Source: Rhodonellum psychrophilum GCM71 = DSM 17998 | Lineage (GTDB): Bacteria; Bacteroidota; Bacteroidia; Cytophagales; Cyclobacteriaceae | DNA: 64,000 nt | Direction: 5' to 3' | Assembly: GCF_000381545.1 (NCBI RefSeq) | Contig: NZ_KB906674.1 | Span: 399,814-463,813, forward strand | Part shown: positions 55,571-64,000 of the stretch, piece by piece | Position numbering within the stretch: position 1 is the first letter of the stretch | How the letters are laid out: each line of letters starts with the position of its first letter | Made by a program: the position numbers and the translations under genes | The notes under the pieces: generated by a model | Seen by the model: the letters and a program-made list of their open reading frames with translations, nothing else | Told to the model about the DNA's origin: nothing | Database searches by the model: none

Positions 55571-56944
55571 TTATTTGATTTCTTCAGACTTGGCAGCAAT
55601 TGCGCTGTTATTTTCATCCTTGCGTGTCTTTACTTTGGCAAGAAGGTGGTTGCCCACATGCGTTCCTTTGGTTGCTCCATTGACAATCGCTGGCATGTAA
55701 TGGATTCCCCCATAAAGCCTGCTGATGGCGGCTTCTTCTGCGGCGAGCCTAAAAGAGTTAAATTCCCTAATCGGAAGTCCATAAGCCACTTCAGTGGAAT
55801 CCACAAAATGAAAAGAATCCCCAAATAGATGTGTCAAAGTCTCCGCTGCGGCATTGGATACGACACTATGGCCGCTGGTATATTCAGGAAAAGGAGGTGT
55901 TTGCAATACAGGTAGCCAATCTTCGTCTATGAATCGGTTGATGTATGTTTCCGGGCGGATCACTACGCTCCGGTACTTTTCATCCCAGCAGGCAATGAAT
56001 CCATCAAAAAGGGCGATGCTGGTCATTGCTAAGGCTTCCGAAGTTCCTTTCCAGTCCAGATTGGCTGTTTTGGAAGAAATCCCAGCAATACCCATCCAAT
56101 GTCCACCCGGTGTGATTTTCTTTTCGGCAAACATGACATGGCCTTTTACATTCATCTTGTAGGGATTGCAATCCCAGAAAAAAGCAATGTCTTTTTGTTC
56201 TTTTGTAAGGTTACTGACAATGTTGAAAACCTCTTTTGCCTCAGAAAAGAACTGACTGCTTGAATCTGAACTGAAAACTGTTGGAGGTGCGGAGATGAAC
56301 TGATTGGCAGAATCCAGTGTGAGTGTTCTTATTTTGCTCCAATGAGGCTCTATTCCTTCCATGTAGGCCGGTGGCGTGGGCTGCCATGACCCCGGATCAT
56401 TTCTGATCGTGTATTTTTCAAAGGATCTGCTTTGGTGATAATTGTCTTTTTTGGTGTAGTCCAAGACGTGTTGGCCTACCGATTCACCCAAAGCCAAAGA
56501 GTTTTCAAAAACTTTACTGGGAATGCCTTTGGATTTGATTTCCTTCAGTGCTGTATTATAATGCGCATTCATCATCTCCTCCGAAAATATCAAAGCAGTG
56601 GCGACTTTGTAATAGGCTGCCAGAGAAGCTAAAGGATAATGGATTTCTACGGAGGTATCGAAGTTTGTTTTTTCAAAACCATTCAATTGGCCCATCATGG
56701 ATTGGTAGGAAGAATCCGCCAATACAGCGACCTCATAGGCGGCAATGGAAGAATAGGCATAAATCCTGCTGGCTACAGGAGGTGAAAAAATATCATGGAT
56801 CATGACATCCGTCAATTTGGTCTGTGCCGAAATTTGGTATGCGCCATCTTTCATGGCCTCTTTATAATCCCCATTTTCCTGGCAAGCCATTAGAGATCCT
56901 ACTAGCAACAAGATCAGGGTAGTTTTAATAAAAACTTGCTTCAT
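55571..56944 (-). CDS. vanadium-dependent haloperoxidase/PAP2-like lipoprotein
   Basis: A 457-residue predicted lipoprotein (signal ending in GSLMAC, Cys21). Motifs of the acid phosphatase/vanadium haloperoxidase fold are in order: KYRSVVIRP (KxxxxxxRP), PEYTSGHS (SGH), and SRLYGGIHYMPA (SRxxxxxH). The last PAP2 Asp after the His (HxxxD) is Ala here. Similar proteins in Bacteroidota are labelled haloperoxidases, but neither halogenation nor phosphatase activity can be inferred. It has a good promoter and terminator of its own, and lies beside two VCBS lipoprotein genes. Confidence 0.82.
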   Translation of the reverse strand: MKQVFIKTTLILLLVGSLMACQENGDYKEAMKDGAYQISAQTKLTDVMIHDIFSPPVASRIYAYSSIAAYEVAVLADSSYQSMMGQLNGFEKTNFDTSVEIHYPLASLAAYYKVATALIFSEEMMNAHYNTALKEIKSKGIPSKVFENSLALGESVGQHVLDYTKKDNYHQSRSFEKYTIRNDPGSWQPTPPAYMEGIEPHWSKIRTLTLDSANQFISAPPTVFSSDSSSQFFSEAKEVFNIVSNLTKEQKDIAFFWDCNPYKMNVKGHVMFAEKKITPGGHWMGIAGISSKTANLDWKGTSEALAMTSIALFDGFIACWDEKYRSVVIRPETYINRFIDEDWLPVLQTPPFPEYTSGHSVVSNAAAETLTHLFGDSFHFVDSTEVAYGLPIREFNSFRLAAEEAAISRLYGGIHYMPAIVNGATKGTHVGNHLLAKVKTRKDENNSAIAAKSEEIK

Positions 56945-56973
56945 GGTTTCAATTTAATTTTTTTTAATAAACT

Positions 56974-57005
56974 CAAAGATAATAAATACTTGGTTTTCAG
57001 TCAAA
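56974..57005 (-). promoter_or_regulatory. full -33/-7 promoter of haloperoxidase-like gene
   Basis: Minus strand TTTG, 20-base spacer, TATCTTTG, 29 bases before the start. Confidence 0.65.
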
Positions 57006-57106
57006 AACCACTTCAATATCTTGGCTTTCAATCCTTAAAACTAGCGATATTTCCCTTATTTCAAATGACTGCTGCTGCTGAAAATAAATGATTTTCGGCA
57101 GGTTTG

Positions 57107-60100
57107 TCAAGGAATCGGCTTGAGGAAAATCGGGCTTTTGTTATTTCGGACAGCGATGATGTGCAATTCCCCATTGATTGTGATTTTCTCAGCATTTCGG
57201 AATTCACCCCAATATTCCTGTGCATTCAACCCGATTGGAATGGGGTTTATTTTTTCACCTTCAAGGACAAATAGGACCAAAGGTTGGGCTGCAGATGTGC
57301 CAAGATCATTTCTGAAACCATAGAAATTGCCCAAACCAAGCAGATAGCGTTTTTCATCCTTGCCTTTAAATATAACGAAATCCTGCATGGGGCTGAATTG
57401 TCCTTCTATGGGAAAGGGCTCAAATTGGAAATCACCGGCACCTTTGTTCCAGTAGATCCCTGATCTGAATTCATTTGCGACTTTGATCGCAGCGGCTTCC
57501 ATTTGTTTAGGATCTAATAGCTCCTTCGGAGATTTTGTCTCTGCATATTCCGCATAGGAAGCGTGCTGTCTTTTTATTGCCGGGATTTGTTTGATCAAAT
57601 CATCTCTGCTGGCAAAGGGCATCAGATATCCTCCCATATAATGGAAAAGCAAGGGGTCCTCCTGTCCATTGCCATCAAAATCGAAGTGATAAAGTTTGGT
57701 GGGATTTTCTGCATTGGCTTTCAGTTTTGAGTTGAGGCCAAGATTGCCAACAATGATTTCCTGCTTTCCGTCTCCGTCCAAATCCGCCACATTCAATCCA
57801 TAATGCCAACCGGATTGATCCTCTAGAGAGTTTTGCTGGATTTCATAGGTTCCATTTTGGTTTCTTTGGTACACCTGGATTTGCATCCATTCTCCCACCA
57901 AAATCAAATCCTTATGACCTTTATTGTCTAAATCTGCCCAAACTGCCTTCTGGACCATTCCCGGGAGGAAATTTTTTCCGAAATACTGTTCAGTGGCATC
58001 TCTAAACCTTCCTTTGCCATCATTGAGCAGGAAGGTACTTTTTGGATTGGCACCATAGTTACCTGTCACTACCGAAGCGCCTACAAAGAGGTCCAAAAAC
58101 CCATTCCCATTTACGTCATGGACGGCAATGGTAGAGGTGTTTTCTCCGATGGGCGGCAGGGAGTTGGGAGAGAAAATCATATTTCCCTTTCCATCGTTTA
58201 TAAAAACCCGATCAAAATTAATGAATTTGCCAGTTTCATGTTCGTTTCCCCCGCTGCCCACATAGAGATCCAAAATACCATCTTGATTGAAATCCTCAAA
58301 TACAGCCACCACATCTTCTGCCATTTTTAGCTGCTCGAAAAACGGGTTTTGTGTTTTGGAAAATTGTCCATTGGGCTGTTGCAGAAAGATTGCACCGGGT
58401 TGGTTGGTGGCACCACCAAAGTAGATGTCATCCAGACCGTCCCCATTTACATCTCCGACTGCGAGTGCAGGTCCTTCTGTGGAGAATTTTCGGGGGATCA
58501 AATATTCCCTTCGCATGTCATCAAAAGCGGTGTTTTCCAGATGAACCCGGTCAATTCCGACATCCACGATTTCAAAAAAGGCTTTTGTTTTTCCAGATGG
58601 GATTTTGGTGCTTTTGCCGGCTCCTTGTTGGAGCGAATGTTTTTGGCCCACGGCCAATCCAATAAAAGATTCTTGCACATTTCCGGGCCAGACGACCAGG
58701 ATCGAATCCAAGGCAGGGCTGTCACCCAAGCCGAAAGTGAGGGTGGTGGAAACTCCCGATTGGAAGCCGCGGCTGCTGGTCAGGGTTTGGTGGAGGATTT
58801 CCTCTCCGCGAAAAACCATCACTTGCGCCCCTATCCCAAAAGTATTGAAGCTGTTCGCTTTGAGATCAAATTGAATGAAATGCTTGGCCTGCATTGCAGA
58901 ACTGTTGTTTCGGTAGACAAAAGCTTCTTGGTCACTGTTGTTGACAATAAGGTCCAAATCCCCATCATTGTCCAAATCCGCATAGGAGGAGCCATTGGAA
59001 TAGGAGGCTTGATCCAATCCCCAATTTTTGGAGGTATTGGTAAAAACCAAATCCCCTTGGTTGTGGTAAGCGTGGTTGGGAACCATCACGGTTGGGAGCA
59101 TTTCAATCTGTTTTTGAAGGATTTCCGCTGCAGTCAGTCCAGAACCTAGGTCCTGGCTGTATTGGATGAAATCGAGATCGTTAGGCCTCTTGACGATTCC
59201 GTTGGTGATGTGGATGTCTTTTTTTCCGTCATTGTCCATGTCAAAAATCAGGGGTGACCAGCTCCAGTCCGAGGCGTAGGTATTTGTCAACAGACCGATT
59301 TCAGAGAATCGCCCATTGCCGAGATTGAGCTGGAGATGGTTGCGGACATATTGGTCCTTGTAGCCCAAACGCTTTTTGATATCATATACTTCTTGCTTGT
59401 CTTCCCCTACGGATTTCATCCAAATTTTCGGGTCTTCGGGCAGCATGTCTGTGGTGAAAATGTCAGGCCTTCCATCATTGTTGATGTCGTTGATGTCATT
59501 TCCCATGCTGTAGCGGCTGGTGTTGCTGATGAATTCCTGAAGGGATTCCCTGAAAGTTCCGTCTTGTTGGTTGATGTACAAGTAATCGTCTTCAGTAAAG
59601 TCATTGGAAACATACAGGTCAATCCAGCCATCACCATTTATATCCGCAGCAGCAACTCCCAATCCAAAGCCGAGGCTGCTGGAAAGAATCCCCGCTTCTT
59701 CGGTGACTTCAATCATTCTGTTTTCACCTTCGGACAAAAGGTTTTTGAAGAGTTTGTCACCACCCTTTTCATCCTGATTGTCAAACTTGGTATCGGAATG
59801 GGAAAAGACTTCTGGCTTTTTGATGGAATGGTTCAAAAGGTAGAGATCCAAATCTCCATCGTGGTCATAATCCAAAAACAAAGCATGTGTGGAAAACCCC
59901 ACGAAATCCACGCCGTATGCAGCGGCCATTTCCGTAAAACCCAAATCCCCATTGTTGATGTAGAGTTTGTTTTTGCCGGAAAGTCCTTTGTAATCTCCCA
60001 CTTGGCAAACGTAGATGTCTAGCCATCCGTCTCCATTGACATCCGCCATGGTTACGCCAGTGGACCATCCGCCATCGCCGGTTACGCCTGCTCGTAGGGT

Positions 60101-60391
60101 GATGTCTTCAAATTGGAAATTGCCTTTGTTGAGATAGAGTTTGTTTTCACCTTGATTGGAAGTGAAATAAATATCCACCAATCCGTCATTGTTGATGTCA
60201 CCGGTGGCAACTCCTCCTCCATTGTAAAAATAGAGGTACTCCAAAATATTCATTTCCGCTGTGGAGACCAAATCATTCCGAAAGGAAATCCCTGTTTGAT
60301 CAGAGGAAAGTAGCGTGAACAGTTTTTCTTCTTCCGGTTTGCCGCAGGCGACTATGACGAGAAAAAGGAGAGAGGCAAATATTCTGAACAT
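57107..60391 (-). CDS. VCBS/FG-GAP repeat lipoprotein with ASPIC/UnbV domain (paralogue 2)
   Basis: A 1094-residue predicted lipoprotein (signal ending in VIVAC, Cys16). It carries many FG-GAP/VCBS blades with the calcium-type core DxNxDGxxD (e.g. DINNDGLVDIYFTSN, DVNGDGLDDIYFGG). An ASPIC/UnbV segment lies near residues 540-600 (STTLTFGLGD..LDSILVVWPG), then a second propeller set. This is the CRTAC1-like family; its role is unknown, but it is probably surface exposed and sugar- or protein-binding. It starts 108 bases after the homologous gene upstream, likely in one operon. Confidence 0.88.
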   Translation of the reverse strand: MFRIFASLLFLVIVACGKPEEEKLFTLLSSDQTGISFRNDLVSTAEMNILEYLYFYNGGGVATGDINNDGLVDIYFTSNQGENKLYLNKGNFQFEDITLRAGVTGDGGWSTGVTMADVNGDGWLDIYVCQVGDYKGLSGKNKLYINNGDLGFTEMAAAYGVDFVGFSTHALFLDYDHDGDLDLYLLNHSIKKPEVFSHSDTKFDNQDEKGGDKLFKNLLSEGENRMIEVTEEAGILSSSLGFGLGVAAADINGDGWIDLYVSNDFTEDDYLYINQQDGTFRESLQEFISNTSRYSMGNDINDINNDGRPDIFTTDMLPEDPKIWMKSVGEDKQEVYDIKKRLGYKDQYVRNHLQLNLGNGRFSEIGLLTNTYASDWSWSPLIFDMDNDGKKDIHITNGIVKRPNDLDFIQYSQDLGSGLTAAEILQKQIEMLPTVMVPNHAYHNQGDLVFTNTSKNWGLDQASYSNGSSYADLDNDGDLDLIVNNSDQEAFVYRNNSSAMQAKHFIQFDLKANSFNTFGIGAQVMVFRGEEILHQTLTSSRGFQSGVSTTLTFGLGDSPALDSILVVWPGNVQESFIGLAVGQKHSLQQGAGKSTKIPSGKTKAFFEIVDVGIDRVHLENTAFDDMRREYLIPRKFSTEGPALAVGDVNGDGLDDIYFGGATNQPGAIFLQQPNGQFSKTQNPFFEQLKMAEDVVAVFEDFNQDGILDLYVGSGGNEHETGKFINFDRVFINDGKGNMIFSPNSLPPIGENTSTIAVHDVNGNGFLDLFVGASVVTGNYGANPKSTFLLNDGKGRFRDATEQYFGKNFLPGMVQKAVWADLDNKGHKDLILVGEWMQIQVYQRNQNGTYEIQQNSLEDQSGWHYGLNVADLDGDGKQEIIVGNLGLNSKLKANAENPTKLYHFDFDGNGQEDPLLFHYMGGYLMPFASRDDLIKQIPAIKRQHASYAEYAETKSPKELLDPKQMEAAAIKVANEFRSGIYWNKGAGDFQFEPFPIEGQFSPMQDFVIFKGKDEKRYLLGLGNFYGFRNDLGTSAAQPLVLFVLEGEKINPIPIGLNAQEYWGEFRNAEKITINGELHIIAVRNNKSPIFLKPIP

Positions 60392-60499
60392 TAAAATTTT
60401 TCTTTTAAATTATTAAAGTGGTGGTATTCAATGCAGGGAATCTACTCCATAGTACCCAAGTTTTGGTTTCCAATTGCTCTCTTTCGGCATTCACTTTCT

Positions 60500-63400
60500 T
60501 CAATACTTCCAAAATTCCAACGCATCATTGTTTTTCACCACCATCATCAGCCTTTGCCCGGAAATTTCAAAAGAGTGGAGGCCACGGATATCTCCATCGA
60601 GTTGGAGACCATGAAGGGCATTGGGTTGGAATTCGAAAGTACCATCGCCTTTTCCCAGAAGAACATCTCCGTAACTGGCGTCGTATTTTCCAACCTCTGG
60701 TTTTGCAGCGGAAAGATTGCCGCCCAAAATAAGATCTTCTATTCCATCACCATTGATATCTGTCACCAATATGCCGTAGATCCATGACCTTTGGGCCATT
60801 CTGGGCAGTGGCTTGATCTCAAATTTTCCAGCACCAAGGTTCATCATGCTGGCAGAGGAGAAGAAATTGGCCTCTTGGACTATTGCCTTCTCGAGCTCAT
60901 CGGAGGAGAATATTTCCTCAAGAGCCTGGTTGTTGTAAGCACTGTATTTTAAAAACCTTTTTTTAATCGAAGGAATTTGCCTTTCAAGTTCATGCTTGAG
61001 CGTGAAAAGGACATGCTTGTCACCGTGTTTTTGTGTAAAAAGATGTTCTACACTTCCATTTTGGTCAATATCGTTGATGAATAATCGGATGGGATTTTCC
61101 AGACTCGCCTTGAACCGGGTATTCAGCCCGTGATTGCCAAGCACCAAATCAGGTTTCCCATCCTTGTTGAAGTCACCGACGGCAATGCTTTGGTACCAGC
61201 CTTTGTGATTTTCCCATTCGGGCATCTCTATTTTTTCCAAGGATTTCCCGGTATTCCTGAAAAGAGTAGGGGCCATCCATTCCCCGACCAAAATAAGGTC
61301 TTCCTTGCCGTCGCCATCATAGTCAATGAGAGCGGCATCGGTGACCATGCCAATTTCATGTAGGCCTGGTGCCAAAGAAGCTGTTTCGTTTATAAAGTTT
61401 CCCTTTCCGTCATTGATCAGGAGGTAACTGCTGGCGGGAACACCATAGACAAAGGGAATCAACCTTCCCCCGACGAAAATATCCAGGTGGCCATCTCCAT
61501 TCATGTCAAACACCTTGACCACGGAAGAGCTGATTTTTAATCCCGCTATCCCGCTGTCTTGTGCCTTGGTGAATTTTCCTTTCCCATCATTCAGATAAAG
61601 CCTATCTGCAAGGTCAATCGCCCCAAAACCGGATTCATTTCCACCGGAGGTGACAAAAAGGTCAAGATGACCATCACCATTGGCATCAAAGAAAACTGCA
61701 TCGGTGTCCTCAGAAAACCGATCGGTTTCAAAAACTTCCTGAATGGATTTTTGAAAGGTTCCATTCTTTCTTTGCACAAAGAGCTGTCCAGCAAAGCCTT
61801 TGGCAGCTCCGAGATAAATGTCTTCCAAACCATCTCCATTGATGTCCCCAAAGGCTGCTTTTGGCCCTTCTGTGGAAAGCATGTGGTAGGTCAAACGGTC
61901 CCGATCAAAATCCACGAATTGGTTTTCCTGATGGGTGAAGTCCAGAATTGATTTTGCATCGGTTTTTGTGAAAATCGGTTCGGGTAAAGCAGGAAAGAAT
62001 TGATAACCCAGGGGCGGATCGACTGCTTCTTCCCACTTTAATGTCAGGAGCTGGTCTGCCAATATTTCTTTGAGTATGGTAACTTTCCCATCCGGCCACC
62101 TTACCTGAACCTCGTCAAGTTGATCCACCGTGCCCAGACCAAAGGTAAGTTTGGGATCTACTGAGGATTGGAAACCCCTATTTGGCATTTGTTCTTGATA
62201 GAATATTTGGTCACCTACCTTCAGCCGGATTTGGGTTCCCACGGCAGCGGTATTTCGGTTTTTCCCGATAAGTTGGATTTGAAGGCTGTGGTTTTCCGGG
62301 AAGAATTGCTTGCTCTTGTTTTTGTAAATCAAGACCTCATTGTTCACATTGTTGATCACCAAATCCAAAGTGCCGTCATTGTTCAAATCGCCATAAGCCG
62401 AACCATTGGAATGGATGGGATCTCCCAAACCCCATTCATGAACCACATTGGTGAAATTCAAATCACCACGGTTCTTATAGGCATAATTGGAAATGGGATT
62501 GATGGGGATGGGGTCTACCAAAGCTTTGTAGTTCACTCCCGATTGTGTGATGATTTTCTTTTTGGTTTCATCATTACCGATAAAATTGAGATAATCCAAG
62601 TCGGTGATGTCCTGATAAATCCCATTGGCCACAAAAAGATCCTTGAGTCCATCATTGTCCATATCAAAGATCAAGGCTCCCCAGCTCCAGTCGGTTGCTT
62701 CAAGGCCAGCCATTCTACCCATATCGCTGAATGTCCCATCTCCATTGTTTACATGAAGCATGTTGCGGGTATATTGGTAATGGTACCCGTGTTCCACGTT
62801 GAATTGGAATTTGTCCCAGCTTTCAAAAGTGGTGATCTGTTTTAGTCTTTCCTGCGGCTCTGGAAGCATTTCGGTTACAAAAATATCCAGCAATCCGTTG
62901 TTGTTGATGTCTGCAATATCCGCTCCCATGGAGGCTGCACTGGTGGACCGCATGTGGGATTCAAGTTTTTCGGAGAATGTCCCGTCCTGATTGTTGATGT
63001 AGAGGTAATCTCTTTCGAAGAAGTCATTGGAAATAAAAATATCCATCCATCCATCTTGGTTGACATCGCCGATGGTAATGCCAAGTCCAAATCCAATTAG
63101 GCTGCCATAGATACCCGCTTCCTCACTGACATCCGTAAACTTTTCTCCGTCATTCCGGAAAAGCTTGTCACCTCCGACGGGATCCCTTTTTGGGCGTTCA
63201 TTCTGCATCTTGTTGAAACTACCGATAGATTGGTAGCTGTTGTTCAAGAGATAGACATCCAAGTCGCCATCATTGTCAAAATCAAAAAAAACAGCGTGGG
63301 TGGAATATCCTTGGTCAGCCAGGCCATAAGCTTCGGCCATCTCCGAAAAAGTCCCGTCACCGTTGTTGATGAAGAGTTCATTCTGTTTGTTGTCCCCGCT

Positions 63401-63829
63401 GATATCTCCCGAATTGCAGACATAAATATCAAGCAAACCATCACCATTGATGTCGGCCATGGCAACGCCGGTACTCCATGCACGGGTCCCTGCGACTCCG
63501 GCTTCCTCGGTGACATCACGGAATTTGAATTCGCCTTCGTTGAGGTAGAGTTTGTTTGTGCCAAGATTGGAGGTGAGGTAAATATCCAAAAGCCCATCGT
63601 TATTGACATCGCCAAGGGCCACGCCACCCCCATTGTAGAAATTTCTATAGGTGAAAATATTGAACTCCTCGTCGAAGGGAAGATCATTCCGGAAGTCAAT
63701 ACCTGAGATAGCAGCGTCTATTTTTTCAAATACAGTATCTTTTTTGTGTGTATCAACCTGCTTACAGCCAGAAATGAGGCCTATTGCAAACAAATAAGAA
63801 AGAAAGCTTGAATTGATTTTCATCTTCAT
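60500..63829 (-). CDS. VCBS/FG-GAP repeat lipoprotein with ASPIC/UnbV domain (paralogue 1)
   Basis: A 1109-residue predicted lipoprotein (signal ending in GLISGC, Cys22) with the same order as its neighbour: a propeller with DVNNDGLLDIYLTSN-type blades, ASPIC/UnbV (DPKLTFGLGTVDQLDEVQVRWPDG), a second propeller (DINGDGLEDIYLGAA). The two are related along their whole length, so they arose by tandem duplication. The start is one base after the stop of the partial gene at the window edge, so the operon extends to the right. TonB/SusD partners, if any, would be outside. Confidence 0.88.
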   Translation of the reverse strand: MKMKINSSFLSYLFAIGLISGCKQVDTHKKDTVFEKIDAAISGIDFRNDLPFDEEFNIFTYRNFYNGGGVALGDVNNDGLLDIYLTSNLGTNKLYLNEGEFKFRDVTEEAGVAGTRAWSTGVAMADINGDGLLDIYVCNSGDISGDNKQNELFINNGDGTFSEMAEAYGLADQGYSTHAVFFDFDNDGDLDVYLLNNSYQSIGSFNKMQNERPKRDPVGGDKLFRNDGEKFTDVSEEAGIYGSLIGFGLGITIGDVNQDGWMDIFISNDFFERDYLYINNQDGTFSEKLESHMRSTSAASMGADIADINNNGLLDIFVTEMLPEPQERLKQITTFESWDKFQFNVEHGYHYQYTRNMLHVNNGDGTFSDMGRMAGLEATDWSWGALIFDMDNDGLKDLFVANGIYQDITDLDYLNFIGNDETKKKIITQSGVNYKALVDPIPINPISNYAYKNRGDLNFTNVVHEWGLGDPIHSNGSAYGDLNNDGTLDLVINNVNNEVLIYKNKSKQFFPENHSLQIQLIGKNRNTAAVGTQIRLKVGDQIFYQEQMPNRGFQSSVDPKLTFGLGTVDQLDEVQVRWPDGKVTILKEILADQLLTLKWEEAVDPPLGYQFFPALPEPIFTKTDAKSILDFTHQENQFVDFDRDRLTYHMLSTEGPKAAFGDINGDGLEDIYLGAAKGFAGQLFVQRKNGTFQKSIQEVFETDRFSEDTDAVFFDANGDGHLDLFVTSGGNESGFGAIDLADRLYLNDGKGKFTKAQDSGIAGLKISSSVVKVFDMNGDGHLDIFVGGRLIPFVYGVPASSYLLINDGKGNFINETASLAPGLHEIGMVTDAALIDYDGDGKEDLILVGEWMAPTLFRNTGKSLEKIEMPEWENHKGWYQSIAVGDFNKDGKPDLVLGNHGLNTRFKASLENPIRLFINDIDQNGSVEHLFTQKHGDKHVLFTLKHELERQIPSIKKRFLKYSAYNNQALEEIFSSDELEKAIVQEANFFSSASMMNLGAGKFEIKPLPRMAQRSWIYGILVTDINGDGIEDLILGGNLSAAKPEVGKYDASYGDVLLGKGDGTFEFQPNALHGLQLDGDIRGLHSFEISGQRLMMVVKNNDALEFWKY

Positions 63830-63830
63830 C

Positions 63831-64000
63831 TTATTTTATTTCTGAAATTCCTTTAACTCTGAGGTCAAGCATTTCGACCCTGACCAGTGTCCTTTCTTTT
63901 ATAAAGGTGCGGATCAAACGGTTTCCATCTATCTTAACCCAAACACTGACTTTGCCACTTTTGTCCTTGACTTCAAAAAAACCTTTTCCATACCAACCTT
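63831..64000 (-). CDS. C-terminal end of a gene running off the window
   Basis: The minus strand is open from the window edge to a TAA at 63831, giving 56 residues that end in VEMLDLRVKGISEIK. The part seen is beta-like and charged (EVKDKSGKVSVWVKIDGNRL). No family was recognised. The stop is one base before the start of the next VCBS gene, so they are cotranscribed. Confidence 0.6.
   Translation of the reverse strand, partial: GWYGKGFFEVKDKSGKVSVWVKIDGNRLIRTFIKERTLVRVEMLDLRVKGISEIK

Noticed and set aside
58349-60022. Long frames on the plus strand inside the VCBS genes (also 61559-63706)
   Set aside because: Antisense to repeated DxNxDG-coding DNA, whose codon pattern keeps the opposite strand open; no protein family visible.
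57107-63829. Regularly spaced DNA repeats suggesting a CRISPR or tandem array
   Set aside because: They are coding FG-GAP/VCBS blades with variable spacing, in frame with the proteins.
1-64000. tRNA or rRNA genes
   Set aside because: No cloverleaf-like or rRNA-like stretch was recognised in the gaps when read by eye; a covariance-model search would settle it.

Overview
The window looks like chromosomal DNA of a Cytophagales bacterium (Bacteroidota), most likely family Cyclobacteriaceae. The signs are: Bacteroidota-type promoters (TAnnTTTG near -7, sometimes TTTG near -33) 18-71 bases before many starts; weak ribosome binding sites; many lipoproteins of Bacteroidota families (6-bladed beta-propeller, VCBS/ASPIC, DUF1080); a Na+-translocating NADH:quinone reductase; and a DNA polymerase III alpha subunit with a fused proofreading exonuclease. 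Almost everything is ordinary chromosome. No phage, insertion-sequence transposase, CRISPR array, rRNA or tRNA was seen.

Layout: 1-6.6 kb holds the end of a cytidine deaminase gene, an esterase, a UPF0158 protein, lipA, an outer-membrane-like protein, and an operon of an ECF sigma factor, a membrane-anchored beta-barrel protein and a tandem-FKBP lipoprotein. 6.6-12.4 kb holds serine dehydratase, an operon of upp, a Ca2+/Na+ exchanger and a small membrane protein, and two tandem OmpA/TSP3 genes. 12.5-17.6 kb is housekeeping: an M42-like peptidase, hpt, adk, obgE, grpE and dnaJ. 17.6-26.8 kb holds an ABC export operon flanked by two copies of a 170-base inverted-repeat-bounded element, then dps, a histidine kinase, prfC, a pseudouridine synthase and two small lipoproteins. 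A third element copy lies at 27.03-27.21 kb. 27.4-31.2 kb is the glycerol operon glpD-glpK-glpF, followed by a broken beta-propeller gene, a small secreted peptide that seems frameshifted, and an intact beta-propeller lipoprotein.

33-48 kb holds an acyl-CoA dehydrogenase, adenine deaminase, cmk-ispH, nqrABCDE (no nqrF alongside), a second beta-propeller lipoprotein, a DUF502 protein, a DUF1080 protein, a small unlisted membrane protein, and selD-mnmH for selenium modification of tRNA. 48-64 kb holds a DUF4221-like lipoprotein, trxA, the exonuclease-fused dnaE, rsmG, a vanadium-haloperoxidase/PAP2-like lipoprotein and two paralogous 1.1-kilo-residue VCBS/ASPIC lipoproteins, with the end of one more gene at the right edge.

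The least-explained items are the three-copy 171-176 bp repeat family, the chimeric anti-sigma/beta-barrel operon, the decayed beta-propeller locus behind glpF, DnaJ with half its zinc motifs, the nqr operon without nqrF, hairpin-plus-T-tract leaders of hpt and obgE, and the large VCBS pair. Several of these may be lineage traits already present in relatives; that cannot be tested without database searches.
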